Part shown: positions 33,655-42,780 of the stretch, piece after piece
Layout of the letters: the number at the start of each line of letters is the position of its first letter
Numbering within the stretch: the stretch's first letter is position 1
Assembly: GCF_000378145.1 (NCBI RefSeq)
Contig: NZ_KB899279.1
Span: 233,064 to 297,063, forward strand
DNA from: Saccharibacillus kuerlensis DSM 22868
GTDB taxonomy: Bacteria; Bacillota; Bacilli; Paenibacillales; Paenibacillaceae
Direction of reading: 5' to 3'
DNA length: 64,000 bases
Made by a program: the position numbers and the translations under genes
Notes under the pieces: model-generated
The model's database searches: none
What the model was told of the DNA's origin: nothing
The model's input: only the letters and a program-made list of their open reading frames with translations

Positions 33655-33790
33655 TGAGGAGAGGCTTAGCGGGTAAGATGAGCAGGTGGGATCAGTGAGT
33701 AGGCTTGGCAGGTGAGGTGAGCAGGCGAGATCAGTGAGTAGGCTTGGCAGGTGAGGTGAGCAGGTGGGCTTGGGAGGCGATCGATGAGTG
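33655..33790 (+). repeat. tandem repeat, about 40-bp period
   Basis: Three copies of a GATCAGTGAGTAGGCTTGGC... unit rich in GGTGAG. The open frame on the minus strand is produced by the repeat. Confidence 0.7.
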
Positions 33791-33865
33791 AGACATATAC
33801 CGGGAAATGTTTAGCAAAAGACGCTTGGCATGTCGAGAATGTCCAGTTTTTTGCACCTGTAAGAA

Positions 33866-34052
33866 AAATAAGTGCGAGCATGCAACTAAATAACCGCCAT
33901 GGTCGACTTTTTGCGAAATAAGTGCTGGGATACACTTATTTTTCGGAAAACAGAATATTTGGATGATAGAACGGAGATTTAGTTGTACATACGCACTTAT
34001 TCTGATAAAAAATGAAAATAAGAGTAAATTAATTGCATATACGCACTTATTT
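33866..34052 (+). repeat. 26-bp palindrome family, cluster C (four copies plus a relic)
   Basis: Copies at 33866 and 33916 in one orientation and at 33977 and 34027 in the other, with a decayed relic near 34056. Spacings 50, 61 and 50 are identical to cluster B. Confidence 0.85.
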
Positions 34053-34329
34053 CTGTCTACATACGCTTATTTCTTGATGATCTACCTCAGTGTATCCGTC
34101 ATCTTACCTCTCGAACTTCTGATTTTTCTATTACTTAATCATTTTTTCGGTTTGCTAGTTTTCTGGTTTGCTGCTCTTCCGGTTTCTAGTTTTCTGGTCT
34201 TCTGTCTTCCAACTCGGCTCCAACACCTAGCAAGGATGCAGCCCGGTCAAAGGATTGGTCACCGATTTACCTGATCTCCATAACGGCTCCTCGACTCCTC
34301 CGTATTCTTACCCTTATTCGCCTCACCAC

Positions 34330-34560
34330 ACCTGCTCTTATTCATCTTCGTCTTCACCTGTATTTGCCCTTTTTATCTGCACTTACTCTTGTTCGTCTGC
34401 GTTTGCCCTTCTTCACCTTCACCTGCACTTGCTCTTCTTCACCTGCACTTGCTCTTCTCCACCTGCACTTCCCCTTCTTTATCTGCAATTGCTCTTCTTT
34501 ACCTGCATCTGCCCTTTTTTATCTGCATTTGCTCTTCTTTACCTGCGCAGACTCTTGCTC
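34330..34560 (+). repeat. degenerate tandem repeat, about 24-bp period
   Basis: About nine units of TTCACCTGCACTTGCTCTTC-like sequence. Three frames stay open because of the periodicity and have no ribosome sites. Together with the neighbouring repeats this fills 33640-34626 with no gene. Confidence 0.75.
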
Positions 34561-34626
34561 ACTTTACTTCATCAGGCTCTGCTCTTATTCGCCTTACTTC
34601 ATCTGTATGCCCGCTTACATTAGCTT

Positions 34627-36027
34627 CTACTCACTGCTTCCGTTTCCGTATACCTCCTGCCGCGAATGAAAACCGTCTGCGATAACCGTCTCGTCCAGAT
34701 TAGAGGCATCGACTGCGATTGGAGTCAGCAGAATCGACGGCACCTCGATCTTCCCATTGTTGACTCGGCGTGTCGCGCCTGTCGGCTCGCCTTTCGCCAG
34801 CGCAACGGCCAAGCGTGCCGTGTCCTCGGCCAGACGGCCGATCGGCTTGTACACAGTCATGGCCTGCGTACCCGACGCAATGCGGCGGACAGCGTCCAGA
34901 TCGGCATCCTGACCCGCTACCGGAATTTCCCCTGCCAGGCCGAACTCTTCGAGCGCTTCCAAAGCACCTCCCGCAGTTGCGTCGTTGGCGACAATAACGG
35001 CGTCGATTCCGTCTGCACCGCTTGCATTCAGCGCCTCCCGCATATTTTCCCGCGCATGCACCGGCTTCCAATCTTTCGACCATTGATCGTATACAATCCG
35101 AATCTCGCCTCGGTCAATAAGCGGCTGCAGCACTTCAAACACGCCGTCCTTGAACTGATGGGCGTTATTGTCCGTAGCGGCGCCTCCAATATAAGCATAG
35201 TTCCCCTTCGGCACAAGCTTTACAATCGCTTCGGCCTGCAGCCGTCCTACTTCGACATTATCAAATGAGACATAGAGATCGACGTCCGCATTCCTCACCA
35301 GTCGGTCGTAAGACAGTACTTTGATGCCCGACTTGTGGGCTTTGTTGACAATGGTCGCCGTTGCTTCTGCGTTATGCGGCACCAGAACCAATACATCGAC
35401 GCCCTCACTGATCATCGACTCCGCCTGGGCAATCTGACGCGCATCGTCGCCGCCGGCCGACTTGACGATTACCTCGGCTCCAAGCCGCTCGGCTGCGGCA
35501 GCGAACAGGTCCCGATCCTTCTTCCAGCGCTCTTCGAGCAGCGTATCCATCGCGAACCCAATCTTGATCTGCTTTTCCGCGCTTTTCACATCTGGCTTGA
35601 ACGGCTGCGCAGCGTTCTTGTTCCCGTCGGCGGAATCCGCGGTGCTGCCTTGAATACTGCTTGCACCGTTCATCTCGCTTTCTCCGTCTTCATTCGTCTC
35701 GCCTTCACCGGCAGACGCTATTTGCTCCGATTCTCCGTTCGTGCCGTTCTCGTTGACCGTGCCGTTCTCGTTGACCGTGCTGTTCTCGTTGTTCATGCTG
35801 TTCGTGTCGCTCGCGGCGTCTGTTCCATCCGCTCTGTTCGTGCCGCTCGCTCCGCTTGTCTCGTGGGTATTGTTCGTCTGCTGCGCCTCGCCGCTGTCAC
35901 TCGAACACGCGGCCAGTGCAAACAGCATCAGCAGGAGCAGCGCCAACACGGAGAACAGCCGGAAGCGTTCGCCGCTTCTTCGGCGGGGCCCCTTTTGCCC
36001 GACTGCGCCGCTCCATTCATCGACCAT
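34627..36027 (-). CDS. xylF: D-xylose-binding lipoprotein XylF with long linker
   Basis: 466-residue lipoprotein. After a basic N-region and hydrophobic core (FSVLALLLLMLFALAAC) the lipobox Cys is followed by about 115 residues of Asn/Thr/Gly/Glu-rich linker. A domain very close to E. coli XylF follows: IKIGFAMDTLLEERWKKDRD, DVLVLVPHN, VLSYDRLVRNADVD, GGAATDNNA, VIVANDATAGGA and GTQAMTVYKPI. The start at 36027 was chosen for its AAGGAGAG site; an upstream ATG at 36192 overlaps the regulator's stop (ATGA) but would add 55 repeat-like residues. Last gene of the sensor operon. The dedicated XylGH partners are absent, so it may feed GguAB or act in sensing. Confidence 0.85.
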   Translation of the reverse strand: MVDEWSGAVGQKGPRRRSGERFRLFSVLALLLLMLFALAACSSDSGEAQQTNNTHETSGASGTNRADGTDAASDTNSMNNENSTVNENGTVNENGTNGESEQIASAGEGETNEDGESEMNGASSIQGSTADSADGNKNAAQPFKPDVKSAEKQIKIGFAMDTLLEERWKKDRDLFAAAAERLGAEVIVKSAGGDDARQIAQAESMISEGVDVLVLVPHNAEATATIVNKAHKSGIKVLSYDRLVRNADVDLYVSFDNVEVGRLQAEAIVKLVPKGNYAYIGGAATDNNAHQFKDGVFEVLQPLIDRGEIRIVYDQWSKDWKPVHARENMREALNASGADGIDAVIVANDATAGGALEALEEFGLAGEIPVAGQDADLDAVRRIASGTQAMTVYKPIGRLAEDTARLAVALAKGEPTGATRRVNNGKIEVPSILLTPIAVDASNLDETVIADGFHSRQEVYGNGSSE

Positions 36028-36188
36028 GCGGCTGCTCTCCTTTTCACTGACTAGGCTGCTCCCTTCATCGGCTTCTCTGCAACTCCCTCCTTCACCAACT
36101 GCAGCGCTCCCTTCACCGCTCTTCCAGCTGCACTTCTCTTCGCCGACTGCACCGCTCCGTTCACCGATCATACCGTTTCGCCTGCTCG

Positions 36189-37739
36189 TCATGATCGCCC
36201 ACCCAGCAGCGCTTTGCGATATTCCGTTGGCGAGATCTCGCACATTTTTTTGAACACTTTGCTGAAATAGTTCGGGTCGTGGTAGCCTACTTCGAACGTA
36301 ATCTCCTTCAGGCTGCGTGCAGGATCGCTCATCAGCTTCTTTGCTTTGTCGATGCGGCACTGCGTCAGGAAGTCGATGTAGTTGACGCCGACCTGCTCCT
36401 TGAACAGCTTGCTGATGTAAAAAGGACTCAACTCGAAACGTTCGCCGATTGCTTCCAGCGAGATGTCTTCGTGCGAATGCTCCGCGATGTACTGCTTGAT
36501 CCGCCGGACAGTGTCAGGCTTAATCCGTTCCAAATGCTCCGCATACGCCTGCTTGATCCGGTCGAGAATCGATCCGCTCTCAGCGCGCAGTTGACGGTAA
36601 TCCTGCGCCTGAAAAGAGAATGTAGGCGTTCCGATTTCCACGCCCATTTCTGCCAGCACGCGCGAAGCGATCCACAGCCGTTCCGATACGCGCTGCTGAG
36701 CCTCCAGCCGGTCGGCGCCTTCGTTTTCGCAGCGCCGCAGAAAATCCAGTGTCTCCGCCCGGATTCCATCCCACTCTCCGACTCGAATCTGCTCGAAGAA
36801 ATGTCGTTCCCAGCGTTTGTCTGGATAATCCAAAATGGAGTTTGCCGCTCCGCTCTCCGGCTTGTCCGTGTAGAGACGATAGCGAACCGGCTGCGTCGGG
36901 TCGGGAGTAGCCAACAGTGCTTCCCGGTAGGATTGTCTGACCTGCATCAACGAATGACAGAGGTTGCCTACGCCGACGAACCAACCTTCGCGCGAATGGC
37001 CTCCCGCCGCTTCCAGCAGTCCGCGCGCCAGCTCGGTCGCCTGGGAACGGTAAGACCGCGCTTGGTCCCTGAATGCGATAATCGGAATCTGGCGACCGTA
37101 CAGCGCACCGACCCAGCCGGCTTTCTCTCGCCGGATCAGATCGCGAATCGTCGCATAAGCTTTTTCCTCGCCTTCAGGCATCAGTACGGACAGGGCGAAG
37201 ACTTCTCCGCCGGTGTCCACACCCAGCCAGGACAGCAGTTCATCCGAATGCACTTCGTGTACATGGTCAAACAGCAGCTGGGTCACGATATCCGTTTCTA
37301 TAACGGGCATGACTCTCTCCAGCGCATCTTCGCGCAGCCTGCTCCGTTCGCGCTCGCGACTCTCCATCCCGATCTGCTCCAATATGGCGCCGACCGTTTT
37401 TTTGATTTCTGTCGCTTTACTCGGCTTGAGCAGGTAATCTTTGACCCCGAGTTTGAGCGCACGCCGGGCATAATCGAATGTATCGTAAGCTGTTACCATG
37501 ACGATCTTGATCCCCGGATACTTTCCGCTGATGGCTTCCGCCGCCTCCAGACCGTCCATCCCCGGCATCTTGATATCCATCAGAATAAGATCCGGTCTGA
37601 ACGAATCTGCCAGCTCAACCGCCATTTTCCCGTTTTTCGCCTGTTCGACCGTTAGCTCCGGAAATCCTTTTTGTAAAATGGCCTGCAGCCCTTCCCGTCC
37701 GACCTGTTCGTCATCCACGATCAGCAGCTTTGTCATCAT
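36189..37739 (-). CDS. YesN-type response regulator (REC + AraC HTH)
   Basis: 516-residue response regulator. The receiver domain at 1-125 has the phospho-acceptor Asp in LILMDIKMPGMDG, the Asp pair in IVDDEQ and Lys in DYLLKPSK. A long middle region follows, and the C-terminal ~100 residues are an AraC-type double helix-turn-helix (SLEAIGERFELSPFYISKLFKE, EVGYHDPNYFSKVFKK). AAGGAGAAG precedes the ATG. It overlaps the kinase gene by 29 bases. Its likely target is the chvE promoter and possibly its own operon, as in known pentose-sensing LytS/YesN systems. Confidence 0.92.
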   Translation of the reverse strand: MMTKLLIVDDEQVGREGLQAILQKGFPELTVEQAKNGKMAVELADSFRPDLILMDIKMPGMDGLEAAEAISGKYPGIKIVMVTAYDTFDYARRALKLGVKDYLLKPSKATEIKKTVGAILEQIGMESRERERSRLREDALERVMPVIETDIVTQLLFDHVHEVHSDELLSWLGVDTGGEVFALSVLMPEGEEKAYATIRDLIRREKAGWVGALYGRQIPIIAFRDQARSYRSQATELARGLLEAAGGHSREGWFVGVGNLCHSLMQVRQSYREALLATPDPTQPVRYRLYTDKPESGAANSILDYPDKRWERHFFEQIRVGEWDGIRAETLDFLRRCENEGADRLEAQQRVSERLWIASRVLAEMGVEIGTPTFSFQAQDYRQLRAESGSILDRIKQAYAEHLERIKPDTVRRIKQYIAEHSHEDISLEAIGERFELSPFYISKLFKEQVGVNYIDFLTQCRIDKAKKLMSDPARSLKEITFEVGYHDPNYFSKVFKKMCEISPTEYRKALLGGRS

Positions 37740-39177
37740 TCTCGCTTCTCCTTGTCTTAGGAAGTTTGAGCAGCACGCTTAAGCCGCCCTCTTCACCGCT
37801 CCGTATTTCGATAATATCCGTCATGCCGTAGAACAGCCTCAGCCTACGAACGACATTGCCGAATCCGATCCCTGTCGAATGGCCTTCCGGCTCCATATCG
37901 TGTTCTTCGAGAATAGCCCGCATTTTCTCCTCGCTCATTCCCGGCCCTTCGTCGGCAATCTCCACCGTAACCCGGTCGCCGACATCAGCAATCGTAACCG
38001 TGATCGTTCCGCCGCTTTCGGACGGTTCAATCGCATGCGTAACCGCATTTTCCACAATCGGCTGCAGCGTTAGTCCCGGCACCTGCACAGACAGGGCGCT
38101 TTCTTCAATGTTCGTAACCAATCGGAGGCGATCCGTAAACCGAGCCGACTGGATCTCCATATACTGCCGCATGACCCGGACTTCGTCATAAAGGGTTACG
38201 GCTCGATCGAGCCGTTTGAGGTTGTATCGCAGCATGCCGGCGACGCTGACCAGCAGATCGCTGGTTTCCTCGGCGCCTTCCAGAAAAGCTTTTTTGGACA
38301 GCGTATCAAGAATATTGAACAGAAAGTGGGGATTGATCTGACTTTGAAGACTTCGCAGCTGGCTTTCCTGAAGCAGCAGTTGGCTGCGCTGCAGCTCGCT
38401 TTGCAGCCTTGCCTTTTCCCGCATTTCGAGGATCAGATTATTGATGTTAACCCGCATATGTTCGAACGTCGTCGCCAAAAAAGAAATCTCGTCTGCCGAA
38501 TGAACGACAATCTGCCGCTCGAATTTGCCCTTGGCCAGCTCCTGCGCCGCTTTTGTAAGCTGCTGGACCGGACGGGTAATGCCGAGCGAGAACCAGTAAG
38601 TGAACAGCAGCAGACCAAATGTAATCGCGAGCAAAATCCAGATGCCCAGCTTCTTCAGCTCTTCCGACTGCTCAATGATGCTCCGGTAAAATTGTTCATA
38701 CGTGTTCAACTCGATATCGATCAGCTTCAGCGTCATTTCGGAGAGATAACTTGACATCCGCGTCGCTTCAGCAAAGGCTCTTTTCGAATCTTCCAATTCC
38801 ATTTCCGACTCGAACATGATCGAACGGTCCGTCGCTTCCAGCAGACTGTCGATCAGATTCATATAACTGGTAAGCGCAAAATCGTTCTCTTCATTCCGCA
38901 AAAGGCCGACTGAGCGCTGGGCTTCCCGAAGCTGATCTTCACTTCTACGCAGGCTGCTGAGATTCCCTTCGGTAGGCGTAAGCAAATAGATATTCAAGGA
39001 GTTGACCGTTTGACGGCTGACACTCGTTACTTCGTTCATATGCAGGTAACGCTGAAGGATTTCGTTGTACTGGTCCTGCGTCTTCTGGTTGTAATAAGTC
39101 AGCATGACCCAGATCAGAATCATGATAAACATAACAAAAGCGGTCAGTGTCCAGATTTTTCGTTGAATTCCGATCAT
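37711..39177 (-). CDS. YesM/LytS-type sensor histidine kinase
   Basis: 488-residue membrane kinase. The first helix is at about 10-30, with an extracytoplasmic helical domain to about 185, then a second helix (GIWILLAITFGLLLFTYWF). HAMP (LGITRPVQQLTKAAQELAKG) leads to a His_kinase domain with phospho-acceptor His in LQSQINPHFLFNILDTL. The HATPase domain has LTLQPIVENAVTHA, DEGPGM and GIGFGNVVRRL. The ATG at 39177 overlaps the stop of the upstream binding-protein gene (ATGA) and has GGAGG upstream. Paired with the sugar-binding protein before it, it reads as the transducer of a three-component system. Confidence 0.92.
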   Translation of the reverse strand: MIGIQRKIWTLTAFVMFIMILIWVMLTYYNQKTQDQYNEILQRYLHMNEVTSVSRQTVNSLNIYLLTPTEGNLSSLRRSEDQLREAQRSVGLLRNEENDFALTSYMNLIDSLLEATDRSIMFESEMELEDSKRAFAEATRMSSYLSEMTLKLIDIELNTYEQFYRSIIEQSEELKKLGIWILLAITFGLLLFTYWFSLGITRPVQQLTKAAQELAKGKFERQIVVHSADEISFLATTFEHMRVNINNLILEMREKARLQSELQRSQLLLQESQLRSLQSQINPHFLFNILDTLSKKAFLEGAEETSDLLVSVAGMLRYNLKRLDRAVTLYDEVRVMRQYMEIQSARFTDRLRLVTNIEESALSVQVPGLTLQPIVENAVTHAIEPSESGGTITVTIADVGDRVTVEIADEGPGMSEEKMRAILEEHDMEPEGHSTGIGFGNVVRRLRLFYGMTDIIEIRSGEEGGLSVLLKLPKTRRSENDDKAADRG

Positions 39178-40151
39178 TCCATATCCTCCGCTTCCAGCAT
39201 CCGAATATCGGTGGGATAACCTTCCGCATCCAGAGGAACATTCTCGCCGTCCAGCCACTGCATAATCATCCGCACGCCCAGTTCCCCCATTTGATACGGA
39301 GACTGCTCCACTACACCATCCAGCTTGCCTCGGCGCAGCAGCGGCAGAATGTCGGGATTATCGTCAAAAGAGTAAATCAGATACGGCTCCACCTGCGAAC
39401 GACGGCCAATCTCCTGAATCATCGCGGCCGTAAGATTGGCATCCACAGAGATGAAGGCGTTTACATCAGGAAATCGATTCATCACATCCCGAGTCGATGC
39501 CGCTACCCTTTCTTCTTCGGCAGAGCTTGTCACATATTCAATACGGATACCCGAATAATCTTTCAGCACACTGCGAATACCTTCGATCCGTCTGCGCTGG
39601 TCATATTCCTCACGCTCGTTCCCCATCAGTACAACAATCCCCGTATCGCCTAGATCGGCAAGCAGACGCTCCCCAATCATCCGGCCGGCAGCCAGGGGAT
39701 CCGAGCCCACATACGTTCGGCGCATACTGTCGGACATCGGTACATCGCTTGCGACCGTAATAACCGGAATGCCGTGGAAAGACGCTTTGATCTTGGTTAA
39801 ATTATTGAATCGCTCTTCGTTCATTCCCTGTACGATGATTCCGTCTACTCTGGAGTCAATCGCAATTTCGAGCTGCTTCAGAAAATTTTCCCGGTCCTCG
39901 CCATAGGTTCCCCACACTTCCAGATTCGCATCAAGCCGACTCGCTTCCTCTTCCGCACCTTCTCCAACTTTATTCCAAAAAGGAGTGCCAAGATCCTGTG
40001 TGATCAGAACAAGCCGATAACGATCCGCTGCCTGATTTTCCATTTCCGGCGGCTGCCAAGCGGACTGTACAAAACGGATTGCCGAGATCATCGTGAAAAA
40101 TAGAAAAATGGCGCAGATCGAACCGAGCGCCAGACTGATCGTCTTATGCAA
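39174..40151 (-). CDS. membrane-anchored sugar-binding sensor protein (XylFII-like)
   Basis: 325-residue type I periplasmic-binding protein held by an uncleaved N-terminal helix (ISLALGSICAIFLFFTMISA); no lipobox. The binding fold shows LVLITQDLGTPFWNKVGEGA, VDGIIVQGMNEERF, IPVITVASDVP, RRTYVGSDPLAAGRMIGERL and YSFDDNPDILPLLRRG. The position, coupled to a LytS/YesM kinase and YesN regulator, matches the XylFII-LytS-YesN pentose-sensing systems of Clostridia and Bacilli, where the binding protein hands the signal to the kinase. TTG start with GAGGG upstream. Ligand inferred as xylose from the adjacent xylF; other pentoses are possible. Confidence 0.85.
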   Translation of the reverse strand: MHKTISLALGSICAIFLFFTMISAIRFVQSAWQPPEMENQAADRYRLVLITQDLGTPFWNKVGEGAEEEASRLDANLEVWGTYGEDRENFLKQLEIAIDSRVDGIIVQGMNEERFNNLTKIKASFHGIPVITVASDVPMSDSMRRTYVGSDPLAAGRMIGERLLADLGDTGIVVLMGNEREEYDQRRRIEGIRSVLKDYSGIRIEYVTSSAEEERVAASTRDVMNRFPDVNAFISVDANLTAAMIQEIGRRSQVEPYLIYSFDDNPDILPLLRRGKLDGVVEQSPYQMGELGVRMIMQWLDGENVPLDAEGYPTDIRMLEAEDME

Positions 40152-40293
40152 ATTGCAATCCCTCTTTCTTGTAAAGGATACTCAAATCATAACACTTTGT
40201 TCCACCTGAATTGAAGATTGAAAACGCCGAATCCAGTTTTTCTACTGTAGCAAATCGTTCTCGTTATGAATAGATGTTTTTTACAGTATTGTA

Positions 40294-40315
40294 TATGTAA
40301 CTGTTATTACATATT
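40294..40315 (+). promoter_or_regulatory. palindromic operator candidate upstream of superoxide dismutase
   Basis: ATATGTAA, 6 bases, TTACATAT: a perfect 8-bp inverted repeat about 85 bases before the start codon, in otherwise unstructured DNA between divergent genes. The regulator is unknown; it does not match Fur or PerR boxes. Confidence 0.4.
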
Positions 40316-40399
40316 CGTTTCGGCCTTTTGGGACAAGGGTAAGGAGCAGCAAAGAGCGCTTTTGGTTCTTAATTTTAAAATTCGAGGAGGAAATTCAAC

Positions 40400-41137
40400 G
40401 TGGCCAAAAAACCTCTCGGCAAACGGCATGTCGTCGCTTCTTTTCTATGCGGAGCCGTGCTGTTCTCCGGACTATCCGCTGTGGCAGCGGACAACCCTGT
40501 TTCAGCAGTGGCATCAAAGCTCGTTTTCTATGCGTTCGGTGAACGTCAGGACGTAACAGCCGATTACGATAACGGTAAACAAAAAGTTCCGTCTGCACTA
40601 ACTTATGGCGGAACGACCTATGTGCCGGTGCGCATGATGAGCGATATGCTAAACGTGCCGATCTATTGGGACGGAACGAATCAGGCGGTCTCCACGGGTT
40701 CTGCCAAGACTATCATCAAAGATGCGGCAGGAAAGGTTATCGGCAGTATCGATCTGACTGAGGAAGAAGGCGGCGTACGTGCCAAAGCCAACGTAACCAA
40801 TCTTCCTCCAGGCGAACACGGCATCCATATTCATCAGATGCCGATTGAAGGCAATGACTTTGCCACGGCAATGAGCCACTTCAATCCGACCGATATGAAG
40901 CACGGCCACGATAATCCAAGCGGTCCGCACCTGGGCGACTTCAAAGGCAACTTGACCGTGGGCGCCAACGGGAGTTCTACGGATGAATTCTTCCTCGAGG
41001 GAGCCAACCTCAAACCCGACAGCAGTATGTCCTTTGCCGGACGCTCAATCATTATCCACTCCGGTCCAGACGATCAGAAGACCGATCCTTCGGGTGACTC
41101 AGGCGACCGGATTGCCGGAGGGAATATTCCGAAATAA
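40400..41137 (+). CDS. exported stalk-domain Cu/Zn superoxide dismutase
   Basis: 245-residue secreted protein. A signal peptide (KRHVVASFLCGAVLFSGLSAVA-A) leads to a short copper amine oxidase-like stalk domain (about 40-95; TYVPVRMMSDMLN), then a SodC domain. Metal ligands are visible: His-x-His in GEHGIHIHQ, bridging and zinc His/Asp in MSHFNP...KHGHDNPSGPHLGDF, and the late His in IIIHSGPDD. The usual disulfide cysteines are absent (FATAMSHF where Cys is common), as in some Bacillus SodC-like proteins with weak activity. GTG start with GAGGAGG upstream. Convergent with the Opu-like operon across a shared terminator. Confidence 0.87.
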   Translation: MAKKPLGKRHVVASFLCGAVLFSGLSAVAADNPVSAVASKLVFYAFGERQDVTADYDNGKQKVPSALTYGGTTYVPVRMMSDMLNVPIYWDGTNQAVSTGSAKTIIKDAAGKVIGSIDLTEEEGGVRAKANVTNLPPGEHGIHIHQMPIEGNDFATAMSHFNPTDMKHGHDNPSGPHLGDFKGNLTVGANGSSTDEFFLEGANLKPDSSMSFAGRSIIIHSGPDDQKTDPSGDSGDRIAGGNIPK

Positions 41138-41213
41138 AGACCGGAGCATTTAACGTTTACGGAGCTTAACATCTACAGCATTCAACAATTAATAGAGATA
41201 GCAACAGTAATAG

Positions 41214-41251
41214 AAAAACACCGAAAAGCTAGTAAGCTTTTCGGTGTTTTT
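41214..41251 (+). terminator. bidirectional terminator
   Basis: AAAAACACCGAAAAGCT / AGCTTTTCGGTGTTTTT with a 4-base loop, shared by the convergent genes at 40400 and 41257. Confidence 0.92.
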
Positions 41252-41256
41252 CTGGT

Positions 41257-42780
41257 TCATTCCCCGTTCAGCAGCCCTTTGCTTGTCAGGAACTCCCCTG
41301 CTACTTCTTCCGCCAGCTCTCCTTCCACATCGACCGCGTAATTCATCTGCCGCATCTCGTCGTCGGTGATCTGTCCGGCAAGTACATTCAGCGTATCAGC
41401 CAGTTCCGGATACTTGTCGAGCGTGCTTTGCAGCATAAGCGGTGCCCCCTGGTAAGGCGGGAATAGGTTCTTGTCGTCTTCAAGCACGGTCAGTTCGTAT
41501 CGGGCCAATTCGCTGTCGGTCGAGTATGCGTCGATCAGATCGATATCGCCTCGCTGGAGTGCTTGATAGCGCAGCTTCGGTTCCATCGTAAATACAGTAT
41601 GGAAAGTAATACCGTACAGCTTCTGAATGCCCAGATAACCATCCTCGCGGTCCGAGAATTCGCGGGTAAAGGCGGCTTCCAAATTGTTCTCAAGCGCCTC
41701 CAAATCGGAAATTTTCGTGACTTCGTACTGCTCGGCCAAGCGCTGAGACATCGCGAGTGCATACGTATTATTGTAAGCCATTGGCTCCAGCAGAGCCATA
41801 TTGAACTCGCTCTTCAAGCCATCGCGGGCCTGTTCGTACACTTCACGGGCATTCCTGCTGACGGCAGGCGTCTTCAGCAGCTCTCCGGTCACCGTACCGG
41901 TAAATTCGGGATACATATCGATATCGCCGTTTTGCAGAGCGGCGAACACGAACGAGGTCGGTCCGAGACCCGGCTTCAGCTCCACCTTCAGATCGGTATC
42001 CTGTTCGATCAATTCTTTATACATATTGATCAGAATTTCTGGCTCGGCACCCAGCTTGCTTCCAAGAACAAGATCCGCCTTGTTCGTCTGCCCAAGCAGC
42101 GGTATGACGAGGAATGCAGCAATGATTAGAGCAAACCCGCCCAGAGCCGTGAGCGAACGCTTCAGCGACAGCTTCTGCAGGAATCGCAGGGCAAAATCGA
42201 AGACAATCGCCAGCAGCGCAGCAGGAATAGCACCTAGCAGAATCAGGTTCGTATTGTTGCGGTCAATCCCGAGCAAGATCAGCTCGCCGAGACCGCCGCC
42301 GCCGATCAGGGCGGCCAGCGTTGCCGTACCGATGATAAGCACGGTTGCGGTACGGATCCCCGCCATAATCACCGGCATGGCCAGCGGCAGCTCGACCTTG
42401 AGCAGACGGCGCCGACGATTCATGCCCATCGCATCGGCCGCTTCAAGCAGCGAAGAATCGACTTCGCGTACGCCGGTATATGTATTGCGCAGAATCGGCA
42501 GCAGCGCGTAGATAACGAGTGCGACTACTGCCGGCACACGGCCGATCCCCAGCAGAGGAATCAGCAGGCCGAGCAGGGCCAGCGACGGAATCGTCTGCAG
42601 CACCGCAGTTACGCCGATCACGCCTTCCGCACCTCGCGGATTACGCGCAAGCAGCAGGCCGAGCGGCACCGCAATCAATGCAGCAATCAATAGCGAAACA
42701 AACGACAAGACGATATGATCGCCGAGCGTCGTCCACAGCTGATCTTGACGCTGACCGAACACATCGAAGAAAGCATTCAT
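41257..42780 (-). CDS. fused permease / substrate-binding protein of Opu/EgtU type
   Basis: 507-residue fusion. Residues about 20-235 are a permease with five to six helices and the EAA loop (EAADAMGMNRRRRLLKVELP). Residues about 240-507 are an extracellular OpuAC-like binding domain (LVLGSKLGAEPEILINMYKE, GDIDMYPEFTGTVTGELL, DAYSTDSELARYELTVLEDD). Such fusions import glycine betaine, choline or carnitine (OpuB/OpuF) or ergothioneine (EgtUBC). The binding-pocket residues cannot be assigned with certainty. It overlaps the ATPase stop by 4 bases (ATGA). Confidence 0.88.
   Translation of the reverse strand: MNAFFDVFGQRQDQLWTTLGDHIVLSFVSLLIAALIAVPLGLLLARNPRGAEGVIGVTAVLQTIPSLALLGLLIPLLGIGRVPAVVALVIYALLPILRNTYTGVREVDSSLLEAADAMGMNRRRRLLKVELPLAMPVIMAGIRTATVLIIGTATLAALIGGGGLGELILLGIDRNNTNLILLGAIPAALLAIVFDFALRFLQKLSLKRSLTALGGFALIIAAFLVIPLLGQTNKADLVLGSKLGAEPEILINMYKELIEQDTDLKVELKPGLGPTSFVFAALQNGDIDMYPEFTGTVTGELLKTPAVSRNAREVYEQARDGLKSEFNMALLEPMAYNNTYALAMSQRLAEQYEVTKISDLEALENNLEAAFTREFSDREDGYLGIQKLYGITFHTVFTMEPKLRYQALQRGDIDLIDAYSTDSELARYELTVLEDDKNLFPPYQGAPLMLQSTLDKYPELADTLNVLAGQITDDEMRQMNYAVDVEGELAEEVAGEFLTSKGLLNGE

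Noticed and set aside
34255..34685. Three overlapping Cys/Ser/Leu-rich plus-strand frames
   Set aside because: Produced by the 24-bp tandem repeat being open in all frames; no ribosome site.
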